In this document: one piece after another, positions 32,925 through 44,048 of the stretch
How positions within the stretch are numbered: position 1 is the first letter of the stretch
Layout of the letters: each line of letters opens with the position of its first letter
Origin: Papilionanthe hookeriana x Papilionanthe teres
Lineage: Eukaryota; Streptophyta; Magnoliopsida; Asparagales; Orchidaceae
Assembly (NCBI GenBank): GCA_022702705.1
Contig: CM040421.1
Coordinates: 72,100,121-72,164,120, forward strand
DNA length: 64,000 bases
Direction of reading: 5' to 3'
Translations under genes and position numbers: made by a program
The notes under the pieces: model-generated
The model's input: the letters and a program-made list of their open reading frames with translations, nothing else
Databases searched by the model: none
What the model was told of the DNA's origin: nothing

Positions 32925-35500
32925 ATGAGGTCAACATGGTGAAATATCTATGCAAATGGAGAATTGAAATACCAAAATGAGTAAATAATTAATTAAAAAT
33001 AAAATACTCATCAAATTAACTCAATTCTTTTTTTACATTATTCTCCTCTGTTCACTGAGCAAAAAGGTATTTTTCTTTTATTTTTGTGATTATTCTATGC
33101 AAAGATATGAATTTTTAAGTTATGGCTATTTAATTAAATCAGAAAATCCTATTTTCCTACTAATCCACGTCGGCGCCGCGTCAACCTACGGCGGATCGAA
33201 CTCCACGCGTCGTCTTTTGGTTTGGCACTGCCATCCGACTCAGCTACCACGCGGTCCACGATTTACGTTCCATCTCCTTGTCTGACGCCATCTGAGCCGT
33301 TCGTTCGATACACGCGCGATCCGACGGCGGCCGATCATCGTCTCCGACTGGTGTGCACCCGTGACCTTCGACCTTCTAACCCTAATATCTCCCTTGATTC
33401 TCAATGGATTTTCGAGTTCTTATGCTCTATGGATTCGTCTTGAGAAGATGAACACATCCATATGGTTAACATGCCATGAAATTAAGCCAAACTAAATGGA
33501 GAATTCACAGAAGCTCAGGAGGAAGGAAGAGTCCATACCTTGGCTCTGAGAGGTGAACCCTCAATCAGAGATGCTCGACACGTTCGTTGGAGTCCAAGGA
33601 GGCTAGGGATGAAGCCTGGAGCTGTGGTGAAAAGTCTAGACTTGATTTCCACCAGGCCCGATCACAAAGCTTGGAGGCTGGAACAACTAGGTGGCCTGGA
33701 GAGGGGGCTTTCATTGCGGAACTCCTTCTCTACCTCTGGTGAAGGTGTGAGAGGAGTTAATTTGGATTTGGTGAAGAATTAGGGAGTGTCCTGTTTCTGG
33801 CCTGATTTTTAGCTGATAAATTGGGCTCAGCTGGGGGAATTCAGGGCAACAGAACAGTGGAGATGAGCTTCTCTTGGCTAGGAGGAGTTCTGGAGTGATT
33901 TTGCCAGAGTTTCCTTAAGGTTAGGTTTAGCACCTTTCATGGCCGAGAGGTGTAGTGTTTAAATAGACAGGGCTGGAGGGCTTTTCAGGGGCAATTAAGG
34001 GCTAGGATCAGCTGCCTAGGGGAGAAGAAGAAGAGCCATGGAGTCCAATTGGAATGGGACAGCTCAACAAATTGATTTTGAATTTTTGAATCCACCTAAG
34101 CCTCTCGGCCTGGTGTTTTTCGGTGACTGGGGTGGCCGGCCGGCCAAGGTCAAGTCAGGCAGAAGTTCAGGGATGCCAGAGAGGTTGAGTGGTGGAATCA
34201 ATTGGAGTATTTGATGGCTTTAGGGTAGAGATTTAATGGATATTTGGGATTTGGGTTAGGTGAGGCTAGCTTGGGTTTAGCCCTTGGTCCAAAGGCTAGA
34301 TCTTTGCCCAAAGTGATTGGAGCTGGTCTTGAAGTCCATGGAGAGGTTTGGGTGAGCTTAGATGGCTGGTTTTGAAGTTTGGGGAGGAGATTTGATAGTT
34401 TAGGAGTGAGGGAAATTTGATAAGAAGGAAGAAGGGAAGGGTCACCTCCCCTTGCCCAATTTGGCAAATATTGACTTTGGTATGGCTATGGATGATGCAC
34501 ATGCCATGTTATGCTATGTATGAGCCATTAGAAAGTTTCATGCAAAAGGAATTAAAAGCTTTTATGAATTTTGGGGATTTTGTGTCAACATGCCTAATTT
34601 GGTTAATGAGCCATGTATACATGCAATGCTTCATGTAATGCCATGGAATGGTGTTTTAAATATCATGAGGTGATAGTATGATAAAAATATGTCATATGGG
34701 CTCACTTTTGGGCTTTTAAAATTTAATTAAGTGGGCTTTTCAAAATGCACAAGGGTATGGGCCTTTTAACATGCATGTGATGATTTGAAATTTTTGAAAT
34801 CAAATATGGGATGACCAAATTGAATTGGAATTGATTGAAATTGGCTTTAGATATGTTGAAGTTTGATTGAAAATTATTTGGGAATTTTCATGGGCCACAT
34901 AGTTTATTTTGAAGAGGGTTTGGGCTTATGGGCGAAAATTGGGCTTTTTGGTCAAAGTGAATTTTAAGAGGGTTTTAGGCCAAAATTTTGATCAAATGAA
35001 TGTTGTTTTTGGTATAGAAATGTGTTAGTCAAGTTTTAGGACAATTTTGAAGAAAATTTGAGTTGATTTGGATTGGATTTGGGTATGTTTGGGTTCATGG
35101 GTGATTTAGGGCAAAAGTTGGGATCTTGGGTATTGAATTCAAATGTGAATCAAATTGGACTTAGTTTTGGTTGATATTGGTATTAGGAATATTGAATTGA
35201 AGTTTAGGATTGAATTTGATCAAAATTGGGATCAATTGGGCTAATTTGGTTTGGCATTGGGTCCACTTGGGTTAGGATTAGGTCAAATTGGGGATTTTGG
35301 CAAAAGTGGGCTAAATTGACAAAATTAGCCCAAACAAAATGAAATTGGGAATATTTGGGATTTTCTGGAATTTTTGGAATTTTGGGCCAAAAGGGCATTT
35401 TAGGGTATCAAGAGGTTATTTGGAGGGTATTGGGGTATTTTGGTGAATTTAAAAGGTGGGGGTTGTTTTGAAATGACTTTTAGGAATTTTGGGAATTTTG
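32925..35500 (-). repeat. Tandem duplication unit 2 (truncated) in LTR A2
   Basis: Diverged copy of unit 1, cut off by the start of element C sequence near 35505; the last stretch still matches unit 1 at about 32210-32260. No gene. Confidence 0.78.
33958..33965 (-). promoter_or_regulatory. TATA-like box, unit 2
   Basis: TATTTAAA on the minus strand, followed by CTCTCGGCCATGAAAGGTGC, conserved with unit 1 at a spacing of 3373 bp. Confidence 0.45.
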
Positions 35501-35519
35501 GGTTATTTTTGATGATAAA

Positions 35520-36498
35520 GATAAAGAATCTATGTTATATGATGAGTCATTAAATGAAGAAAATTCATCTGAAGAAGCTAATTATATTCATGAAAATTGA
35601 GAAATTTTAGACACAACTACAAATGAGATATTATTACCCTCAATTGAAAAAGTCTTTGAACTGGAATTAAAGATGTTACCTGCACATTTAAAGCATGCAT
35701 TTCTTGGAGATTCATTAACTTTACCTGTAATTATATCTTCAGAATTAAGCAAAGATCAAAAAGAAAAATTAATTAGAGTTCTGAAGAATTATAAGAAAGC
35801 TTTTGGTTGGACTATTACAGATATAAAAGGAATAAGCCCTTCAATCTGTATGCATAGGATTTTAATGAAAGAAAATTGTATACCTACTATTGAACCTCAA
35901 AAAAGATTAAATCCAATTATGAAAGAGGTTGTTAAGAAAGAGATTTTGAAATGGTTAGATGCTGAAATTATTTATCCTATTTCAGATAGCCAATGGGTAA
36001 GTCCTATTCATTGTGTTCCAAAGAAAGGAGATTAACTGTCATTATTAATGAAAAGAATGACTAATCCCAACAAGACAAGTTACTAGATGGTGAATTTGCA
36101 TTGACTATCGAAAATTAAACAATGCCACTAGAAATGATCATTTTCCTTTACCTTTCTTGGATCAAATGTTGGATAAACTTGCTGGACACTCATATTTCTA
36201 TTTTCTAGATGGATATTCTGGTTATCATCAATTACATGTTGCTCCTGAGGATCAAGAAAAGACAACATTTACTAGTCCTTATAGAACATTTGCCTTTAGA
36301 AGGATGCCTTTTGGTTTATGCAATGCACCTGCAACTTTTCAAAGATGTATGATGTCAATATTCTGTGATTTGATTGATAAAGGAATAGAAATATTCATGG
36401 ACGATTTTTCAGTTTTTGGAACTTCTTTTGAATCTTGCTTGGAAAATATAATGAAAATTTTGAAGAGATGTGAAGAAACAAATTTAGTTCTAAACTGA
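35520..36498 (+). pseudogene. Athila pol: linker and reverse transcriptase (C)
   Basis: 35520-36035 carries the linker (LELKMLPAHLKHAFLGD) and RT N-terminus (WLDAEIIYPISDSQWVSPIH), ending at a stop at 36033-36035. After about 120 disrupted bases the RT resumes at 36157: YFYFLDGYSGYHQLHVA, FRRMPFGLCNAPATFQR, and the catalytic IEIFMDDFSVFG. It ends at a TGA (36496-36498) where B keeps tryptophan (LVLNWEKCQ). Confidence 0.92.
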
Positions 36499-37208
36499 GA
36501 AAAATGTCAATTTATGGTCACAGAAGGCATTGTACTTGGACATAAAGTTTCACAAATAGAGATGAAAATTGATCAAGCAAAAGTGAAAATTATTGCTGAA
36601 CTGCAACCACCTACTGTTGTTACTGATGTAAGAAGTTTTCTAGGTCATGCTGGATTTTATAGGAGATATATAAAGGATTTTTCTAAGATTACTAAACCTC
36701 TCTGCCATTTATTTGAAAAAGAAGCTAAATTTGAATTTAATGAAGATTGTCTGAATGTGTTCAATATTCTGAAAGAAAAGTTAATCACTACACCTATCAT
36801 TGTTGCACCTGATTGGAATAAACCTTTTGAATTAATGTGTGATGCAAGTGATTATGCAATCAGAGCTGTACTAGGACAAAAATATGAGAAGATTTTCAAA
36901 GTTATATACTATGCTAGCAAACCTCTTAATGAAACTCAAGTAAATTACACTACTACTGAAAAAGAGCTGTTAGCAATAGTATATGCCTTTGATAAATTTA
37001 GACCATATGTTCTTGGAACAAAATGTATTGTGCATACTGATCATTCTGCTATTAAGTATTTAATATCTAAAAAGGATGCTAAACCTAGATTGATCATATG
37101 GGTTTTACTTTTGCAAGAATTTGATTTTGAAATTGTGAACAGAAGAGGGGCTGACAACCAAATTGCTGATCATTTATCAAGAATAAAAAACAATAATTAC
37201 AAGATTTA
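36499..37208 (+). pseudogene. Athila pol: RT connection and RNase H (C)
   Basis: Continues in frame after the 36496 stop. FLGHAGFYRRYIKDFSKITK marks the connection. RNase H follows: LMCDASDYAIRAVLGQ, TTEKELLAIVYAFDKFRPYV, CIVHTDHSAIKYLI, and NRRGADNQIADHLSR, with the catalytic D, E, D and D present. This is the best-preserved pol segment in the window. Confidence 0.92.
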
Positions 37209-37221
37209 AGAAGAAAATATA

Positions 37222-38568
37222 AATGAGAAATTCCGGGATGAGCAATTATATGTCATTCAAGGATTACAAATGTTGTGGTATGCAGATATAGTTAAATACT
37301 TGGTTAGCAATATTTTACCATATGGAATGAATAGTAAATATATTAATAAATTCAAGAATGATTTTAAATAATATATTTGGGAAGATCCTCATTTATTTAA
37401 AATAGGAAGAGATTATGTGATTCAAAGATGTGTACCTTATGAAGAAACTTTTGCAATTATTCAAAAATGTCACGATTCTGAATTTGGAGGACACTTTGGA
37501 GTGGATAAAACTGCATTTAAAATTTTAAATTCTGGATTTTATTGGCCTACTTTATTTAAAGATGTTGGATATTATGTGAAAACTTGTTATCGATGTCAAA
37601 GAATGGGAAATATATCCAGAAAAGATGAAATGCCTCTAAACTTTATATTAGAAATCAAAATTTTTGATTTATGGGGTTTAGACTTTATGGGACCTTTCGT
37701 ACCATCATATGGAAAGATTTATATTTTATTAGCAGTTGATTATGTTTCAAAGTGGATCGAAGCTATAGCTTTACCGAACTGTGATTCCAAAAGTGTTTCG
37801 AAATTTTTAAAGAAAATGATTTTTAGAAGATTTGGAATGCCTAGGATAATTATCACAGATGGGGGAAGTCATTTCAAAAATATAAGAATTCAATCATTGT
37901 TGGAAAAATTTAAAATTAAGCATAGAATTACAACTGCTTATCATCCTCAAACAAGTGGAATGGCTGAAGTATCAAACAGAGAAATTAAAAGAATATTGGA
38001 AAAGACTATTAATCATAAAATAACTGATTGGGTTGATAGACTTGATTCTGCATTATGGGCTTATAAAACAGCTTATAAGACACCTATCGGAATGTCACCT
38101 TATCGGTTAATTTATGGTTAACATTGTCACTTACCTGTTGAACTGGAGCATAAAGCTTATTGGGTGATAAAGGAGTTTAATTATAATTTGAATAATGCAG
38201 GAGAAAAATGATTATTACAACTGAATGAAATGGAAGAGATTAGAAATGATTCTTATGAAAATGTAAGAATTTATAAGGAAAGAGTGAAGAAATTGCATGA
38301 CAAAATGATTTCAAGGAAAATATTCGAGCCTGGACAAGAAGTATTATTATTTAATGCTCGTTTAAGACTTTTTCCTGGAAAATTTAAATCTAAATGGATG
38401 GGACCATTTATAATTAAGAAAGTATACCATTATGGAGCTGTGGATATTAAAGATCCCAAAACTGAAAAAATATTTAAAGTTAACGGATTAAGACTGAAGC
38501 CTTATATGGGAGAAATGAAATTAAATTACAAAGAGGCTTCTGAGCTGAGTTTACCCGATTAATTTATT
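37222..38568 (+). pseudogene. Athila pol: integrase (C)
   Basis: 37417-38121 holds the zinc-binding HDSEFGGHFG and CYRCQRMGNI blocks, and a full core: WGLDFMGPF, IIITDGGSHF, and TAYHPQTSGMAEVSN. In-frame stops at 38119-38121 and near 38208 interrupt the C-terminus, which resumes at 38230-38562 (FKSKWMGPFIIKK). The upstream stretch 37222-37416 is a decayed linker. Confidence 0.92.
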
Positions 38569-38583
38569 TAATTAGGTCGGGCT

Positions 38584-38620
38584 GACGACGTTAAACCAAG
38601 CGTTTTGTGAGAGGCAACTC
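38584..38620 (+). promoter_or_regulatory. Conserved post-pol motif (C)
   Basis: GACGACGTTAAACCAAGCGT followed by TTTGTGAGAGGCAACTC, about 20 bp after the pol stop. It matches the motif at 15249-15285 in B. Confidence 0.7.
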
Positions 38621-38949
38621 ATATTTATTAGTTTGAGTTTAATTATCGCTATAAGGTTATGCCTTGGTCTTGACTGAATTTGTATATAACTTCTCGAAAT
38701 AAAAGGCTAACAAGTCTGTATTGGCTTAAGCTAAACATTTTCTTGAAGTATATAGAAATTGGACTTGGACCACTCCATGTCAAATGTGAGTAAAAAAGAG
38801 ATCAAGTTAACCTTCATTTGTGATTGTTTGTGATTTGAATTTTTCGTAATTGTGTTTGTGTGTTGATCATAATTGTTTATTAGACCTATTTTTATGACCA
38901 AAACTTTACAAAATTTGACGATAGGCAAATCAGAGTAGATCGAGGTTCC

Positions 38950-39043
38950 GGCGCCTAGGCGCCAAAAGTTGGCGCCTAAGCACCAGATTAACTAGCGTAT
39001 CGATGATCCAGCACCTAGGCGCCAGTTCCGACGCCTAAGCGTC
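38950..39043 (+). repeat. Four-copy palindrome cluster after pol of C
   Basis: GGCGCCTAGGCGCC at 38950 (perfect palindrome), with variants at 38971, 39010 and 39030. The position corresponds to 14980-15088 in B, but the sequence is unrelated. 38640-38940 before it has no supported gene. Confidence 0.9.
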
Positions 39044-39060
39044 GCGGTTACAGATCGTGG

Positions 39061-39084
39061 AAAAACTGAATTTCTTCAGTTTTT
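39061..39084 (+). promoter_or_regulatory. Perfect hairpin and adjacent TATA-like sequence (C)
   Basis: AAAAACTGAA (39061-39070) and TTCAGTTTTT (39075-39084) form a 10-bp stem with a 4-nt loop. TTTATTTATAAAC follows at about 39098-39110, and an ATG at 39146 opens the next ORF. Confidence 0.5.
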
Positions 39085-39145
39085 CACACAAAATCTCTTT
39101 ATTTATAAACTATTTTTTGTCCCCAATCCCATAGACACATTAATT

Positions 39146-39550
39146 TTGACCAGTGCAATTCATTTTGGAGGAGTTAGGAAGGATTTGCAGGCCATGGATA
39201 GAGGAAATCATGGAAATGAGGTAAGAGACAAATCTCCTAAAGATCCTCAGCCTTATTTTAATGGTTTTATTGTCGTTAGTTTGGAGAAGATGTTTAGTCG
39301 AATGGATAAGATTGAAGCGGAACTTCAAATTATTGGTAATCGTCTCCATGAGATGTATCACCAATACAAACACTTGGAATGGAAAACCAAACTTCAATCT
39401 GATCACATGGCTGCCTATCATGACGCTCAATTAGAAATGTACGCGAAGAACAAGTGGATTGATGAAAAGACAGCTTTGGAATTTCTAAGGACGTTGGTGT
39501 TCTATCCCTTCGGTCCTAGCGAACTTCATTGTGAAAGAGATGGAAATTGA
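39146..39550 (+). CDS. Small post-pol ORF of C (134 codons)
   Basis: Starts MTSAIHFGGVRKDLQAMDRG; the middle is predicted-helical with LEKMFSRMDKIEAELQIIGN, resembling a coiled coil; there is no signal peptide or membrane segment. It holds the place of env-like copy 1 in B, whose tail also has a short helical block (FDHIDRRMKEH), but direct homology is not certain. Either the retained 3' part of a first env-like ORF or a distinct accessory protein. No stop interrupts it. Confidence 0.45.
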   Translation: MTSAIHFGGVRKDLQAMDRGNHGNEVRDKSPKDPQPYFNGFIVVSLEKMFSRMDKIEAELQIIGNRLHEMYHQYKHLEWKTKLQSDHMAAYHDAQLEMYAKNKWIDEKTALEFLRTLVFYPFGPSELHCERDGN

Positions 39551-39944
39551 TGATCAGTGTTAAAAAGATTTTATATGTGTTTTAGGTGTGATCGAGTCTT
39601 GTTTTAGTATCTTGAATATCTAATGTGTGTATTTGCTTAAATTGTTCAATGTGTGCTGTTGGATTTGAATGTTTGCTTTGTTGATTGTTAGTGTTATTTA
39701 TAAAACATTGAACCTTGATACAAGTCTTGTACTGAAGATTGTTGAATTTGGAATGGATATTAGGATTTTGAATAGAAGAATTTGGATACATTTATGTGGA
39801 TCTATACTTTCATTTTAAATTGATTGTGAAAATATTTGGAGGTTATAAAATGGATAAATACTCTCATAAGAGTAATTAGGAGTCAAATTTAATAAGATTT
39901 GGTGGGAAATATTTAATTTAAATTGAATTTTTGGAAAGGCAAGT

Positions 39945-39981
39945 CTGGCGCCTAGGCGCCAGAATTCGGCGCCTAGGCGCC
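39945..39981 (+). repeat. Two-copy palindrome cluster upstream of the env-like ORF of C
   Basis: CTGGCGCCTAGGCGCCAG (39945-39962, an 18-bp perfect palindrome) and GGCGCCTAGGCGCC (39968-39981). Position equivalent to 13130-13279 in B. A weaker GACGCCTAAGC half-match occurs near 40034. Confidence 0.88.
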
Positions 39982-40316
39982 GGTTCGGCCTGAACCCGAA
40001 AACTCATCTTCTTAAACCCCCCACACCATTTTTGACGCCTAAGCTTCCTTCTCCATAGTATTTCATGAAAATACCACCTAGAGATCCCATTTAGAGCCGG
40101 ATTTTCAAGTTTTTGGGCTTGAAATAACCCGATTTCTTCATCTCGATGTCAGATCTACATTCTAAACTCATTATTTTTTATTTTCACCATGGATTTTGCT
40201 CTCATCTAAAAAAACTAAAATTTTGAGAAAAATTTTAATTTTTTATGGTTAAATCCATGGATTTTTAAGCTATTTCAAGTTTGAAAAGCTTAAATTAGTT
40301 TATTTTTCTAGATCCG

Positions 40317-40976
40317 TTGTACTTTATTTCTGCTCGCCTCCTTCCATCCAATCATCTAAGTGAAGTTACCAGAGATAGAGCTATTCTAAACTACTGCATT
40401 CAAGAGAGGAAGTCTATTGATGTAGGGAGCATTATTTATGATTCTATGGAGGCTACTGCTCGTTCTAGCACATCTATTGGACTTGGTTTTCCATCACTGA
40501 TCTATTCTCTATGTCAAAGTGCTGGAGTAGTTGCTGAGAAGCCTATAGGAAGAGAAAGCGTCAGCATTTATGATCGACTGCGAGGTAAGAGTTCTACTGC
40601 ACCTGCTGGTTCATTACCTACTTCAGGTAGAGCTTCTACTTCTGCACCATCTACTTCTGCTGAGCCATCATCTACATTTTGGGAAACCATGCATGATCAG
40701 TTCATAGAGCAGAATCATGAGTTATTCTTAACTCACTGCAGAGTAGATACCATAGACAAGAAGATTGAACACCTTTCTGAGTATACACAAAGAAAGAGTG
40801 ATTATGATGCTGAGTATTCAGAGTCTTTAGTGAGATTTCTGAAGGGAGAGCATGATGTTCGCTCCCTACATGTCCCAGATTTTCACCCTATGTTGATCCT
40901 AAGGATATGGAGTTCTCTTTTGGTGATGATGATGATGAAGCTACAGACAGTGATTAGTAGCTTGACTTATCTCTAG
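40317..40976 (+). pseudogene. Athila env-like ORF of C
   Basis: A 219-codon frame: MYFISARLLPSNHLSEVTRD, then RAILNYCIQERKSIDVGSII, a serine/threonine/alanine-rich stretch (about residues 95-125), and a helical part with IDKKIEHLSEYTQRKSDYDA. It aligns with 12411-11585 of B. The B homologue extends further 5', so the N-terminus is missing or out of frame between 40180 and 40317. The C-terminal SLLVMMMMKLQTV run is probably frame-shifted from an acidic tail. Known as env-like in Athila; no transmembrane or fusion features are convincing. Confidence 0.72.
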
Positions 40977-40979
40977 AGA

Positions 40980-42312
40980 TTATTGATTATGTTTTTAGAG
41001 TGTTTTCTTATTTCTTGTACTGTTTATTGTGATGTTATTTGTTAGAATTGTTGTGAACTTTTTAGGTTAAAATTGTTTCTTAGCTTATCTGATGTGTGTT
41101 TAAGACTGAGATGTGAATGAATTTTTATAAAATTTTATTTCTATTTCAGCCTATTATTTAGTGTTTATGAATAGTTAGTAAATTTGCATGTTTAAAATAA
41201 AAAAAAAGATTTATTTTTAGAAATTAACTCCTGCTCTACAAAACTTTTCTATATATGCTTAATCATTTCTGTTATATTCATATTGAAGCATGTGTAGAAG
41301 TAGAAGTTAGTTTTTCCTTACTACATCATTGTTATACTTAGATTAATTCCTGTTTTTATCTTTCTCTCATGCTTTTGAAAATTTCATAATTCATATTTAT
41401 ACTAAAGCAGAAGTTTGGGGGAAGGAAAAATATCTATCAAATTTAAATATTATTTGCCCTTAAAGAACTAATATTTTCTTTAAAAATATATTAACATAAC
41501 ATAAGGAATAAAAAATCTGTTTAAGATTACCTAAAGTTTTGAATTTATAAATAATTTAGTAAACTTAACTAAAATTTCAAAAAATTTGATTGATTTTTAA
41601 GAATAAAATTATTTAGCTTAAAGAATAATAAGATCAAAATTTTTCTATTTATAGTAAAGAGAATTGTATTTTTGAAATACTAAGGAATCAAGATTATTAT
41701 TTTAAAAAGAAAAGATTGAAATAATTTTTGAAAAATAATAAATTATTAATGTCATATTTATTAAGTAAGAATGTATAAGTTTTTGAAAATAAGTTAACGA
41801 TAGTGAAGTTCAAAATCATTAACAGGTTATCCAAAAATAATAATCCTCACTTGAAAAAAAAAGATTGAAAAACAATCCAGAAAAAAAAAAAGAAAAAAAT
41901 GAAAAGGAAAGTGAGGAGAAACTTAAGGAAATGCCTAATAAAAAATTGACTTCACTTGAATTATCTTATAGTAAGAAAACTGATTACATTTTTAACTTAA
42001 TTTCTATGTACATGTGTTTTTACTAAAAATATATATTTCATGAAAATCTTCTTCTTGCAAATATTCTATGTGAACTTAATATGATAAACTACAATTATTC
42101 TTGAAATAAATGAAAAATTGGAAGTCTTATGATTTGGTAGTTAAATATTCTTAAATTCTTAAAATTTAACTTAATTAATGAAATTTGGTTAATGATTTGC
42201 TAAAGCATTTATAAAACCAAAAATTATAAGAAATCTTAAATATTTTAACTTCATTCCGAATTTTATCTATTTTATGGAATTAAAAGGGTTACTTGAGGAC
42301 AAGTGACGTTTA
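40980..42312 (+). other. 3' non-coding region of C
   Basis: AT-rich, no ORF. Aligns in blocks with 10171-11584 of B, ending with TTACTTGAGGACAAGTGACG before the PPT. Confidence 0.65.
41845..41916 (+). ncRNA. Conserved purine-rich nested hairpin upstream of the PPT (C)
   Basis: Outer arms CCTCACTT (41845-41852) and AAGTGAGG (41909-41916), inner stem GATTG/CAATC (41863-41867 and 41873-41877), with an A/G-only tract between. Preceded by GAAGTTCAAAATCATTAACA, which is also conserved in B. Confidence 0.5.
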
Positions 42313-42326
42313 AGTTTGAGGGAATT
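42313..42326 (+). other. Polypurine tract of element C
   Basis: AGTTTGAGGGAATT immediately before the LTR start TGATCTACC. A weak PPT with several pyrimidines, matching the B PPT position. Confidence 0.65.
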
Positions 42327-44042
42327 TGATCTACCTAAAAAAATACCCATTTTTATGCTTTATTTATGATTCAATTATTAAGGATATTATGCTTTAATGA
42401 AAGGTATTTTCATGGATGTAGATGATTAAAAAGAGTCCAAGAAAGAAAAATAAGGAAAAAGGAGCAAAAAGGAGCAAAAATGGAGCTTATGGAGCAATTT
42501 TTGGAATTATTGGCCAGTTCGATAGAGATGCTGTTAAGTTTTTTTGATGACTTTGGGCAGTTATTTTGACGGTGTGAAGCAATTATTGGAGCTTCTAGAA
42601 TACTGGAAGTTATTCCTAATATATAGGACATGTGATACAATGTATTTGGACACAAGGAAACAGTCTGGATCGCGAAGAGGTGCGACCCAAAGTGAAAAGG
42701 TGCGAAAGACCTAGTCACGGAGTTCGGCGCCTAGGCGCGACGGTTACCTTCTAGAAGATACATTGGATTTGGACGAATTTTGAAGAGGTGCCTTAAGCAA
42801 CCCCTGGTCAAATTCAGAGCTCTATAAATAAGAGCCCATTCTACAGAGAATATCGCACAAACCCCCCCCCCCCTCTTAGTACACATACCCATTTTAGCAT
42901 CTTCTCTCTCATCTCTAGTTTAATTTAGTCTCTTCCATACTTAGGGTGCCACTTTATTTTGTATCTACTGAGTTTATTTTGAGTGTTTATTATGTGGAAT
43001 TGTTGTTGGAGTCTTTCATCATTGCTTTGGAGTCAGTAGAAGTCAGCGGAGCTCTTGAAGGAACACTTCAGATAAGTATTTGTACTTTGGTTCAAAGTTT
43101 TATAAATATGTTCTGTTGCGTTATTTTAATGAGTTCTGAGTAGTTAGTTATCTTTCTTCTTTCAACTATGAAAAGATTATAAATTAATTAAATTTCGTAG
43201 GAGAAATAAATATAAAATATTTTAAAATATTGTGATGATATTAATACATGATCTTAGTTTACTTTTTAAATTGGTCATTTAATTTGTTAAAACCTGTTGA
43301 AGAATTTTGAGACCTATCCGGAGATAAATTCTTAACTAGTAGATATCACATGAATCCTTAGGTAATCTCAGGTTATACGCGAATTGTTTAAGGTGAAGTG
43401 CAAATAAATATGAAGATATTATTTATTGGACGTAAAATTAATTAGTTTTTAGAGTGACAGACTAAATTCTAATAATTTGGTTTATAGAAAGGTAGCGGGT
43501 CATTAGTAGGGCTGACCATAGCCACCCTTGGACATCTAGTACTGTGAGTCTAGATTAACACATTCTACTAATAAAATATCCTGAGCCTAACTATAGATTA
43601 ATCAATATTCTTTGCATCTGGACCAAAGGGTAAAAAATAAAATGCTTCTATTTGGCACAATACCATAGTCTTAATTCCCTACAAAAGATAATTAATCTAT
43701 AATTTTTGGATTAGTTGAAAAAGAAGAAAGTCGTTTTTACACTTGCATAAAATTTTAATTACTGCTTATATTAATTTACTGCTTACTGCTTACTGCTTCC
43801 TTTATTTTAGTAAAATTTATTATTTGAATATATATAAAAAAAGGTATATATAATTTGCATAAGAAAATTTCAAAATATTACATATATTTTACTTTTTATT
43901 TTACTATCCATGTGGGATCGATAACCTGTACTCCACTGTAGCTCTATATTACTCGAACGATAAGTATACTTGCGTTTAAAATTGTGACTTTTACAATAAT
44001 TAAATCTAAATATAAAATTATAAAATTAAACCTCGCACATCA
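42327..44042 (+). repeat. LTR of element C
   Basis: About 1.72 kb, TGATCTACC to CACATCA. Contains one palindrome (GGCGCCTAGGCGCG, 42726-42739), a TATA box (TATAAATA, 42823-42830), and the block GTGGGATCGATAACCTGTAC near 43912 shared with other Athila LTRs here. The short ORFs at 42410-43143 are not supported. Confidence 0.85.
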
Positions 44043-44048
44043 AGTTTT

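Larger units (their letters stand above)
25516..35505 (-). repeat. Very long 5' LTR region of Tat element A2, with internal tandem duplication
   Basis: Starts TGTACGGCTTATTT beside the PBS and aligns with LTR A to about 28985. It then runs on as G/T-rich, non-coding sequence in which 29550-32915 and 32925-35500 are diverged copies of one unit. No terminal CA partner or PPT is seen before element C begins, so the U3 end is missing and the assignment of the last 6 kb to the LTR is inference. All ORFs between 29866 and 35398 are in non-coding sequence and differ between the two copies. Confidence 0.65.
35506..44042 (+). mobile_element. Athila-like Ty3/gypsy retrotransposon C, 5'-truncated
   Basis: Begins abruptly in the protease-RT linker and continues through RT, RNase H, integrase, post-pol ORFs, PPT and one LTR (42327-44042). 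Gag, protease and the expected 5' LTR are absent. Protein and non-coding similarity to B is clear, but the LTRs differ greatly, so it is a separate family. Confidence 0.9.

Noticed and set aside
29671..33060. Inverted copy of LTR A within LTR A2
   Set aside because: GTTCACTGAGC is the reverse complement of a word at about 23300 and 27435 of the LTR, but flanking sequence does not align.
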